Assembly (NCBI GenBank): GCA_903909905.1
Contig: CAIVXP010000138.1
Location: forward strand, 1 to 8,509
DNA from: Akkermansiaceae bacterium
Lineage (GTDB): Bacteria; Verrucomicrobiota; Verrucomicrobiia; Verrucomicrobiales; Akkermansiaceae
Direction of reading: 5' to 3'
DNA length: 8,509 nucleotides
Made by a program: the position numbers and the translations under genes. Below the pieces are notes generated by a model. It had not been told where the DNA came from, made no database searches, and saw only the letters and a program-made list of their open reading frames with translations. This document shows, piece after piece, positions 1 through 5,862 of the stretch (positions within the stretch are counted from its first letter, which is position 1; each line of letters opens with the position of its first letter).

Positions 1-522
1 AACCGCCCTTCCGCACCACTTGAACGTGGCACGGTCGAGTTGCTTCAAGCCTTTCTGCTGGCGGCATCGGCGGTCATGATGTTCGGAGCCTCGCCACATG
101 CCGGCGTCTATCGCCCGGTGTGCCGCGTGTTGGGTCTTGGGCTGATGGCCGCCTTCGCGGGTGAGATCGAAGACTTCGTTTCCGGCATGCTGCACCTGCG
201 TTTTCCTGAAGCATGGGTTGCGGGTGCGTTTGCCCTTGCTGCAATCATCACGGCATTGAGGCACCGCCGCGTGGTGGTTCACTTCATCGCAACCCTTGGT
301 CAGCACGCCGGCGCAGGGCTTATCGCTGCGGCGCTCTTGATCATCTATGTTTTCAACCGCGTGATGGGCAGCTCGGCGTTTTGGAAGGCATCGCTCGGCG
401 AGGCCTATTCGCCAAACATTCCGCGCATCTGTAAGGGCTACCTCGAGTTGCTTGCGTGTTATCTCATCTTCATCGGCGCGCTCGGTCTCTCGCTCACACT
501 TGCCCGCCGCAGGCAGTCCTGA
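1..522 (+). CDS. Multi-pass inner-membrane protein of unknown function, 5' end outside the window
   Basis: The reading frame is open from base 1 to the TGA at 520-522, so the gene is probably cut at its 5' end. The first possible start inside the window is a TTG at 40, giving 160 aa. The protein is very hydrophobic, with about five candidate membrane segments (counted from the TTG: residues 1-16, 28-45, 59-73, 79-105 and 134-154). There are acidic residues beside or within segments (GEIEDF, near residues 41-46), a VHF motif near 79 and an FNR...FW stretch near 105-115, and it ends in a basic tail (ARRRQS). This layout resembles small conserved bacterial membrane proteins without an assigned role, but I cannot name the family. 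It lies 12 nt upstream of trmL on the same strand, so the two may be cotranscribed. No function is claimed. Confidence 0.72.
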   Translation, partial: NRPSAPLERGTVELLQAFLLAASAVMMFGASPHAGVYRPVCRVLGLGLMAAFAGEIEDFVSGMLHLRFPEAWVAGAFALAAIITALRHRRVVVHFIATLGQHAGAGLIAAALLIIYVFNRVMGSSAFWKASLGEAYSPNIPRICKGYLELLACYLIFIGALGLSLTLARRRQS

Positions 523-534
523 TTTTCCGCGGCC

Positions 535-996
535 ATGTTTCACATCGTTTTGGTCGAACCGGAAATCCCGCACAACGCGGGCGCTGCTGGCAGGCTCGCG
601 CTGGCGACCGGATCGATGCTGCACTTGGTCAAGCCGTTGGGCTTTTCTCTCGATGACAAGCATGTGCGGCGCACCGGGCTCGACTACTGGCGCGAGGTCG
701 ACCTGCGCGTTTGGGAGTCGTTCGATGAGTTGAAAAAATCCGCCGATACCGATGCCGGGTTCTGGCTATTGAGTACGAAAGCCAGCGCAAATCCATGGCA
801 GGCAAAGTTCAAGCCCGGCGACTATCTGGTCTTTGGCAGGGAAACGCGCGGCCTCACCGCCGAATGGGTCGCCGATGCCGGAGATCGCGCGCTGCGCATC
901 CCGATGTCACCGGGCGGCACCCGCAGCCTCAATCTTTCGACCGCTATCGCAATCATCCTCTACGAAGCAGTGCGCCAGCAGAACCCCGATTGGTGA
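535..996 (+). CDS. trmL: tRNA (cytidine/uridine-34)-2'-O-methyltransferase TrmL (SPOUT family)
   Basis: This 153-aa protein is full length for TrmL/YibK (about 155 aa). Known members use S-adenosylmethionine to 2'-O-methylate the wobble base C34 or cmnm5U34 of two tRNA-Leu isoacceptors in the cytoplasm. The family marks are all visible: VLVEPEIPHNAG at residues 5-16, HLVKPLGFSLDD near 30-41, RRTGLDYW near 45-52, FGRETRGL near 99-106, and the C-terminal trefoil-knot SAM-binding segment IPMSPGGTRSLNLSTAIAI near 122-140. The usual N-T-G-N of the first motif reads N-A-G-A here, a mild departure. The ATG at 535 places the conserved N-terminus correctly, although no strong Shine-Dalgarno precedes it. 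The TGA at 994-996 overlaps the ATG of the following alkC-like gene, which suggests translational coupling. Confidence 0.95.
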   Translation: MFHIVLVEPEIPHNAGAAGRLALATGSMLHLVKPLGFSLDDKHVRRTGLDYWREVDLRVWESFDELKKSADTDAGFWLLSTKASANPWQAKFKPGDYLVFGRETRGLTAEWVADAGDRALRIPMSPGGTRSLNLSTAIAIILYEAVRQQNPDW

Positions 997-2099
997 TGGA
1001 GCCATTCAAGGAACACTTTTCTTACGCAAATGCCCGCAAGATCGCGGCGGAAATTCATCGCGTGCATCCGGGCTTCGACATGAAAACCTTCACGCGCGAG
1101 CTGGAGAAAAAACTGGCTCCGCTCGAGTTGAAACAGCGCATGCATACGGTGGCCGATCATCTCGAAACGGCATTGCCACTCGACGCGCCATCGCTTTTCG
1201 CGGTGCTGGTGAAGGCACTTGCGAACGATGGCAAGCACGGCCTGCGAGGCTTTGCCGTGTGGCCGCTCACCGAGATCGTCGCACGCCGCGGGCTCGAGCA
1301 TTTTGCCGAATCCATGGATGCTTTGGCGCAAATGACCCAGCGCTTCACCGCAGAATTCGCCATCCGCCCTTTCATTCGGCATCACCGCGAAATAACCATG
1401 CGGCAACTTCACCGCTGGTGCGACCACCCCAACGAACATGTGCGCCGCCTGGCGTCCGAGGGCAGCCGGCCATTTTTGCCATGGGGCGGCAATCTTCCCG
1501 AACTACTAGATTCACCGTACCAAACATTTGACCTGTTGGAAAAACTCCATCGCGATCCTAGCGACTATGTTCGGCTCTCGGTCGCCAACCATCTCAACGA
1601 CTTCAGCAAGGGAAACGCCAAGCTGGTGATCGATACCCTCGCCCGCTGGCGCAAAGCGGCACCGCGCGACCCGCATCTGGAAAAACTTTCGCGCCACGCC
1701 TGCCGCACGCTGCTCAAGAACGGCCACCCCGCGGCACTCAAATTGCACGGTTATGGCTCGGCCGATTCTCTGGAGATCGAATCAATCAAACTGCACGGAA
1801 GCTCCATCCGCGTCGGCGACAAAATTGCTTACCGCCTCGTGATCCGCAACAAGTCGCGCAAATCGCTGCGCGTGATGTTCGACTATGCCATCCACCACCG
1901 CAAAGCCAACGGCACCCTCACACCCAAAGTCTTCAAGGGCCGCGTGAAAGAACTCGCCGCGGGCGAACGCTGGGAAATCCATGGCACCCATTCATTCCGA
2001 CCGGTCACCACGCGCGTGTATCACGCCGGCAAACATCAATTCGAGCCACGGATCAATGGCAGGGCTTTTTCTGCGAAGGAATTTGTGCTGAAACATTGA
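996..2099 (+). CDS. alkC: AlkC-type DNA-3-methyladenine glycosylase with C-terminal Ig-like domain
   Basis: This 367-aa protein belongs to the HEAT-like-repeat AlkC/AlkD DNA glycosylases; AlkC removes small cationic alkylated bases, chiefly 3-methyladenine, without base flipping. The helical repeat domain spans about residues 1-245, with the family signatures PFKEHFS (3-9), EFAIRPFI (110-117), RRLASEGSRPFLPWG (140-154), SVANHLND (185-192) and RHACRTLLKNG (203-213). E110, E145 and D192 show the same spacing (35 and 47) as the three acidic active-site residues I recall for characterised AlkC. Residues from about 250 to 367 form a beta-rich, probably Ig-like, domain like the one some AlkC proteins use to grip DNA. 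The ATG at 996 is preferred because the family N-terminus begins there; the frame stays open back to 795, but that stretch is shadow sequence inside trmL. The start overlaps the trmL stop (TGATG). The gene converges on the SMUG1 gene. Confidence 0.9.
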   Translation: MEPFKEHFSYANARKIAAEIHRVHPGFDMKTFTRELEKKLAPLELKQRMHTVADHLETALPLDAPSLFAVLVKALANDGKHGLRGFAVWPLTEIVARRGLEHFAESMDALAQMTQRFTAEFAIRPFIRHHREITMRQLHRWCDHPNEHVRRLASEGSRPFLPWGGNLPELLDSPYQTFDLLEKLHRDPSDYVRLSVANHLNDFSKGNAKLVIDTLARWRKAAPRDPHLEKLSRHACRTLLKNGHPAALKLHGYGSADSLEIESIKLHGSSIRVGDKIAYRLVIRNKSRKSLRVMFDYAIHHRKANGTLTPKVFKGRVKELAAGERWEIHGTHSFRPVTTRVYHAGKHQFEPRINGRAFSAKEFVLKH

Positions 2100-2195
2100 T
2101 GCCCGACCATGTCGACGCAGCAACAGCGGAATCATCGGGCGCAGCGATTGGAAAATTGCATGGTCGAAGCTGTTAAAACACGCAACGCGGCGCAA
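2100..2195. other. Convergent intergenic region with a weak inverted repeat
   Basis: These 96 bases lie between the convergent alkC and SMUG1 genes. An 8-bp perfect inverted repeat joins 2104-2111 (CGACCATG) to 2159-2166, with a 47-nt loop, and an overlapping 6-bp pair joins 2101-2106 to 2135-2140. Neither is followed by a clear T-run, so an intrinsic terminator is not convincing on either strand. No gene is seen here. Confidence 0.3.
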
Positions 2196-2912
2196 TCACC
2201 AAACGCCCAGCTCCGTGAGCTGGCGAGTGGCGGCTTCGGCCCAGCCGCGATTGGCGGCGGGTGAGGCGGGCGATGGATGAAGCACGCGGCCGACTGTCGC
2301 CCTGCTACCGCAGGCAGCGGCCGTGCGTTTGAGGCGATCTTCGGCGAATCCGCCGACCCCGATCAAGTATGATGTATCTAGTAATTCAATCACTTCCGCA
2401 AGGTGCTTGAGGCATGCCTGTTCAACAGGCTGCATTTCGCTGGCGGGAAGTTTGTCCGGCGTGAGATTGGCGCCGGTCGCGCTCATCCACACAAGCGGGC
2501 AGTAATTCATCACAAAATGGTCTTTGAAAAATGAATCCGCCTTGCCGAATCGCTCGGCGAAAAGCCCCCACAGGCGGCGGCCGCTCACTTCCGAGCGCTT
2601 ACAGGCAAAGCCTTCGATCGGTCGCTTGGGGTGCTCCTTACGCGGTTTTTCCACATCCTCGCAAATGCCAAGCCAATCGCGCACGGCATCAACTTCGCCA
2701 AATGGCACCCCCGTCTGCGCCATGCCGAAGGGCCCAGGATTCATGCCGAGAAACAGCACGCGTTTTTTGCCGGATCCATAGCGGGAAAGATACGCCTCAT
2801 GCGCCTGCCATGCGTACTCAAGCGGGTTGTACACGCAGGCAACCGGATCACCAAATTCAAGGCCAGCGAGATCACTCAGTAGCCGCCGGGTCGATGCGAT
2901 CAGCTTGCTCAT
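2196..2912 (-). CDS. smug1: SMUG1-family uracil-DNA glycosylase
   Basis: This 238-aa protein closely matches SMUG1, a uracil-DNA glycosylase of family 3. Known members excise uracil, 5-hydroxymethyluracil and, in some bacteria, xanthine from DNA to start base-excision repair. The first catalytic motif, GMNPGPFGMAQTGVPFGE, covers residues 56-73, with the water-positioning Asn at N58. It is followed by VRDWLGI (77-83), typical of SMUG1. The second motif, HPSPASPAANRGW, covers 212-224, with the catalytic His at H212. From memory, human SMUG1 has Arg-Asn where this protein has Ala-Ser in the wedge loop after HPSP. The length is slightly below human SMUG1 (270 aa) because the N-terminus is shorter. 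The ATG at 2912 starts 6 nt after the cyoE stop without a clear Shine-Dalgarno, suggesting cotranscription and perhaps coupling. It faces the AlkC gene tail to tail. Confidence 0.95.
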   Translation of the reverse strand: MSKLIASTRRLLSDLAGLEFGDPVACVYNPLEYAWQAHEAYLSRYGSGKKRVLFLGMNPGPFGMAQTGVPFGEVDAVRDWLGICEDVEKPRKEHPKRPIEGFACKRSEVSGRRLWGLFAERFGKADSFFKDHFVMNYCPLVWMSATGANLTPDKLPASEMQPVEQACLKHLAEVIELLDTSYLIGVGGFAEDRLKRTAAACGSRATVGRVLHPSPASPAANRGWAEAATRQLTELGVW

Positions 2913-2918
2913 GCAGGA

Positions 2919-3845
2919 TCAGACTCGAGTTTTCCACGCAATCGCCAGTAGCGTCAGCGCCAGAGGCAAGTAGAGCAGCGTCGAGAAAAACAAGCGCCGC
3001 GCGGAAGTGCGCTGGCCGTCATTCGCGAAGCCGAAGGCGAGCGCTGCCATGATCAACGCGAGCAGCGGACCACCGATTGTCCAAATGATGTTGGCGAATC
3101 CAACCATCGCCGGGATGACCGAAAATGCGGCGAGCGAGATCGCAAACATCGCAGAAAGCAGTCCGCTTTTTTTCCCGGTGAGATCGCCATTCGACCACAT
3201 TTTGTATCCAGCCGCTTCGTACTCCGCGCGATGCAGCCAGTTGATCGCGATGAAGTGCGGCAATTGCCAAAGGAACAGCACGCCAAAAAGAAACCATGCT
3301 TCCCAGCCGAGGCCGCGACCGGCACCGACCCAACCGATCAGCGGCGGAATCGCACCGGGAATCGCACCGACCAGTGTGTTCGACGAATGGATGCGTTTGA
3401 GCGGTGTGTAAACAAACACATAAATCGCAATGGTTGCAGCGGTGAAATAAGCGGCGAGGTGGCCGACCTTGACTGCGAGGTGGATGATGCCGATCGCCGA
3501 GAGGACCCATCCGACACCAAACGCGGCCAGCGGATCCATGCGGCGCGCGGGCAGCGGTCGATCGGCGGTGCGTTTCATGCGCGCGTCGAGATCAACCTCC
3601 ATGAGTTGGTTGAAAGCGGCGGAGCCGAACGCCGCGGCGGCCGTTCCGAGAAGCGTGTGCAGCAGCTTCATCCAATCAAAGGACATTCCGCGCGATGCGA
3701 GGATGAAACCGAAGAACGTCGTGATGAGCACAAAAATGTTGAGCCGCACTTTCGTCAGCACAACGAGATCACGGCGGAAGTTATGGGGCTTCGGGCCGGA
3801 GCTTTCGGCCTCGGCATGATCGCCCGTTTGATTGGCTGCATCCAT
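2919..3845 (-). CDS. cyoE: Protoheme IX farnesyltransferase (heme O synthase)
   Basis: This 308-aa integral membrane protein of the UbiA prenyltransferase superfamily (CyoE/CtaB) is full length. Known members transfer the farnesyl group of farnesyl diphosphate to the vinyl side chain of heme B, making heme O for heme-copper terminal oxidases. The first polar motif, NQLMEVDLDARMKRT, spans residues 79-93 (N79, E83, D87, R92) and is followed by DRPLPARRM. Further family signatures are YTPLKR, NTLVGAIPGAIPPLIGW and the segment LFLWQLPHFIAINWL followed by EYEAAGYKM. Several hydrophobic segments fit the usual nine-helix topology. The frame stays open upstream to 4412, but the extension is antisense to the metallopeptidase gene and lacks family features. 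The ATG at 3845 gives the normal length. No cytochrome oxidase subunit gene is nearby; the downstream partner is the SMUG1 gene. Confidence 0.95.
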   Translation of the reverse strand: MDAANQTGDHAEAESSGPKPHNFRRDLVVLTKVRLNIFVLITTFFGFILASRGMSFDWMKLLHTLLGTAAAAFGSAAFNQLMEVDLDARMKRTADRPLPARRMDPLAAFGVGWVLSAIGIIHLAVKVGHLAAYFTAATIAIYVFVYTPLKRIHSSNTLVGAIPGAIPPLIGWVGAGRGLGWEAWFLFGVLFLWQLPHFIAINWLHRAEYEAAGYKMWSNGDLTGKKSGLLSAMFAISLAAFSVIPAMVGFANIIWTIGGPLLALIMAALAFGFANDGQRTSARRLFFSTLLYLPLALTLLAIAWKTRV

Positions 3846-3968
3846 GTTCACAGCCCAATGATGCCCATGCCCGCCGCTTTTCCAATACTTTCCCGAGGAG
3901 GCGACGCGATGTCCGACAGATCGGCAAAATCGGATTGCAGCCGGCCGCAGGAGCATGCTCAATGAAAC
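3846..3968. promoter_or_regulatory. Divergent promoter region between cyoE and the metallopeptidase gene
   Basis: These 123 bp separate two divergently read genes, so promoters in both directions are expected here. For cyoE a weak sigma70-like pair can be drawn on the minus strand: TTGAGC (3962-3957), a 17-nt spacer, and TGCAAT (3939-3934), each matching 4 of 6 consensus bases. In the plus direction TTCACA (3847-3852) resembles a -35 box, but no good -10 follows at the right distance. The assignment rests mainly on gene layout. Confidence 0.35.
3895..3965 (+). promoter_or_regulatory. Possible leader mini-ORF with strong Shine-Dalgarno upstream of the metallopeptidase
   Basis: A GAGGAGG Shine-Dalgarno (3895-3901) lies 7 nt before an ATG at 3909. 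The resulting 18-codon ORF (MSDRSAKSDCSRPQEHAQ) ends with TGA at 3963-3965. It is in the same frame as the metallopeptidase, whose ATG is at 3969, so only one codon separates stop and start. This could be a translated leader that hands ribosomes to the next start, or a chance arrangement. The peptide has no recognisable motif. Confidence 0.3.
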
Positions 3969-5144
3969 ATGACCCACCTCCTTCGAGCGCTGGAATTTTT
4001 GCTGCTCGCAGGCATTTGCCATGCCGGGGAGGAAATGCGCACATGGACGGACGCACAGGGCCGCAAAATCGAGGCGCGCATGAGCGGGCTTGAGGGCGAT
4101 CAGGTCATGCTCGAGCTCAAGGACGGCCGCAAGCTCCCCTACCCGCTCGCAAAACTTTCCGCCGAAGACGCGGATTACGCGCGGAGCTTCAAAGCGGCAT
4201 CGTCGACCGATAAGGCGGCGCAAGGCCTCAACTTTGATGCCGCGTGGCCCGATCGGATCAAGTTTGGCGAAGACCCCGAGATCGCGATCATCAGTGAGGA
4301 TGCGGATCAGCAAAAATTCATCTATGAGAGTGCCAACTACCGCTACCACTGCGATGTGCGGCTCTCGAAGTCGGTCGTGCGTGGCTTCGCGTTGATGTTT
4401 GAAGCGACGCATTTATTTTGCCGCAGTTTGCCACTTGCCTTGGATGGCGGCGACAAAACCGATGGTAAACTCGAGATCCGGCTTTTTGAATTGTACGAAG
4501 ACTATGTCGCGGCTGGCGGCATGCAGGGATCGGCGGGTGTGTTCATTGGCGAACGCGCGTTGGTGCTGGTGCCACTCGACAGCCTCGGCGTGCGCAAAGT
4601 GGGCAGCGGCTACATGCTCGATCGCGACAAGAGCAGTAAAACGCTGCCACACGAACTCACCCACCAGCTCACGCCTCACCCTTATTTTGGCAAAGGCTCG
4701 ATGGGCTGGTTCACGGAAGGTATCGCCGAGTATGTCGCCGTGACGCCGTATCGCTCCGGTGCTTTCAGCGTGCGTGGCAACCACAAGGACATCATCGATT
4801 ACACCACCGCCTATGGATCAAAAAACACTGGCGGTCGCGCGCTTGGGGAAAATATTCACATCGCCGACCTCAAGGAATTCATGCTGCAGGATTACGGCAA
4901 TTTCATGCGGGACCCGCAGATCAATTACGGATGTAGCTTACTCATCACCCACTACTTCCTGCAGATGGATGGAGACGGTGACGCCAAACGCATCAAGTCG
5001 TTTCTCAAGGCATTGCGGGAAGGCAAAACCGGCGAGGATGCGCTTGCCGCATTGCTCGACGGAAGAAGCTACGAACAGCTCAGCGAAGAAATCAGCAAGG
5101 CTTGGGGGCGACGCGGGATCAACCTTACATTCGGGGCGAAATAG
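3969..5144 (+). CDS. Secreted SHD1-domain protein with HExxH metallopeptidase-like domain
   Basis: This 391-aa protein begins with a Sec signal peptide (hydrophobic core about residues 8-17, likely cleavage after CHA at 17-19), so it should act outside the cytoplasm. Residues of about 22-74 form an SHD1 (SLA1 homology 1) domain: RTWTDAQGRKIEARM, then LKDGRKLPYPLAKLSAEDADYA. Such domains are frequent at the N-termini of exported planctomycete and verrucomicrobial proteins. The C-terminal part has a zinc-binding HELTH motif (228-232) and, 18 residues on, WFTEGIAEY (247-255) with E250 as the probable third ligand. This is a gluzincin arrangement like that of peptidase MA/DUF1570-type proteins. 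E229 would be the catalytic base, so an active enzyme is plausible, but its substrate is unknown. The ATG at 3969 fits the signal peptide, although its own Shine-Dalgarno is poor (CAGGAG is 15 nt away). It ends 8 nt before the convergent M23 gene. Confidence 0.85.
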   Translation: MTHLLRALEFLLLAGICHAGEEMRTWTDAQGRKIEARMSGLEGDQVMLELKDGRKLPYPLAKLSAEDADYARSFKAASSTDKAAQGLNFDAAWPDRIKFGEDPEIAIISEDADQQKFIYESANYRYHCDVRLSKSVVRGFALMFEATHLFCRSLPLALDGGDKTDGKLEIRLFELYEDYVAAGGMQGSAGVFIGERALVLVPLDSLGVRKVGSGYMLDRDKSSKTLPHELTHQLTPHPYFGKGSMGWFTEGIAEYVAVTPYRSGAFSVRGNHKDIIDYTTAYGSKNTGGRALGENIHIADLKEFMLQDYGNFMRDPQINYGCSLLITHYFLQMDGDGDAKRIKSFLKALREGKTGEDALAALLDGRSYEQLSEEISKAWGRRGINLTFGAK

Positions 5145-5152
5145 CCTGCCGC

Positions 5153-5800
5153 TCAGAGGCCTTTGAAGCCACGGTATTCCTCATAAGTGCCGACCGGCAC
5201 GGAGACCGCGCGCCACTCGCGATTAAGCTTGCGGTGGCGGTTGATGAAGTCGGTGGGATCGGCCCAGTTGACCATGTCCGCTGGCACGCTGTTGCGCACG
5301 ATGCCGATGGTGATGTTGTGCCGCATTTCAAAATGCAGGTGGGCGGGGTACATGCCGTAGTTGGTGCCGATCGTGCCGATTTGCTGGCCGCGCTTCACCA
5401 TCTGGCCGACCTTCACCAGCATCGTGTCGAGATGCGCGTTGAGGGTGTCGATGTACTTGACCTGACCGCCTTCCTTGTCGCGATAGGCGTGACGCGTGAG
5501 CACCAGTTTGCCCCAACCAGTGCGTACATCGTGAGCAAAGGTCACAACGCCATCGGCAATGGCGTAGACCGGATCACCAAGGTCGCTGTCACCGCCATCA
5601 CGGCCGTTCCAGTCTTCGCCAAAATGTTGCGGCGCACGCAAACGCAGGCCGCGTGATTTGTAATAACCATCGGCGTTCGGTTTTCCGACGGGGAAATCAA
5701 AACCATCGGCGAGGTTCATCTTCACCGTTTGTGCGTCCACCTTGGGCGCAAAACAAAACAGGATCGCCATGAGGCAACATGCATTCAACACACGAATCAT
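5153..5800 (-). CDS. Exported M23 (LytM-like) family peptidase
   Basis: From the ATG at 5800 this is a 215-aa protein with a classic signal peptide (MIRVLNACC..., cleavage after VDA at 21-23). It is followed by an M23 domain, the LytM/lysostaphin fold whose active members are zinc endopeptidases cutting peptidoglycan cross-links. Zinc-site motifs are present: HFGED (H59, D63) and HLHFE (H154, H156), with the accessory His at NAHLD (H123). All key residues are kept, so it may be active rather than a degenerate activator. Other M23 features include GDPVYAIADGVV near 76-86 and VGQMVKRGQQIGTIG near 131-145. An alternative GTG start at 5866 overlaps the mlaA-fusion stop (GTGA) and has AAGGG 6 nt upstream, adding 22 residues before the signal peptide. 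I prefer 5800 because of the signal peptide, but the choice is open. It is the last gene of the minus-strand run. Confidence 0.9.
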   Translation of the reverse strand: MIRVLNACCLMAILFCFAPKVDAQTVKMNLADGFDFPVGKPNADGYYKSRGLRLRAPQHFGEDWNGRDGGDSDLGDPVYAIADGVVTFAHDVRTGWGKLVLTRHAYRDKEGGQVKYIDTLNAHLDTMLVKVGQMVKRGQQIGTIGTNYGMYPAHLHFEMRHNITIGIVRNSVPADMVNWADPTDFINRHRKLNREWRAVSVPVGTYEEYRGFKGL

Positions 5801-5862
5801 CGCGGTAAGTCCAACGCCGGCGGCGTGGCTCGGCAAGGGAAAATGCGCGGACACTTGTTCGG

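Noticed and set aside
795..995. N-terminal extension of the alkC frame into trmL
   Set aside because: The extension is Arg- and Pro-rich shadow sequence overlapping trmL. The AlkC family N-terminus (PFKE.F) begins right at the ATG at 996.
2101..2166. Inverted repeats between alkC and SMUG1 as a bidirectional terminator
   Set aside because: The arms are only 8 and 6 bp with long loops, overlap each other and lack a flanking T-run. They are recorded as a weak feature only.
2531..3052. Plus-strand 173-codon ORF across SMUG1 and the end of cyoE
   Set aside because: It is a low-complexity Arg/Ser/Ala-rich translation antisense to two well-supported genes.
3231..3965. Plus-strand 244-codon ORF opposite cyoE
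   Set aside because: It is rich in charged residues with no motif, is fully antisense to cyoE and has no ribosome site. Only its last 18 codons, from the ATG at 3909, have a credible start.
3846..4412. Open upstream extension of the cyoE frame, which would make a 497-aa protein
   Set aside because: The extra 189 residues are antisense to the well-supported metallopeptidase gene and look like shadow translation. The 308-aa form from 3845 has the normal heme O synthase length.
5102..5656. Plus-strand 184-codon ORF opposite the M23 peptidase gene
   Set aside because: It is the complement of a conserved M23 domain and has no recognisable motif, a typical high-GC shadow.
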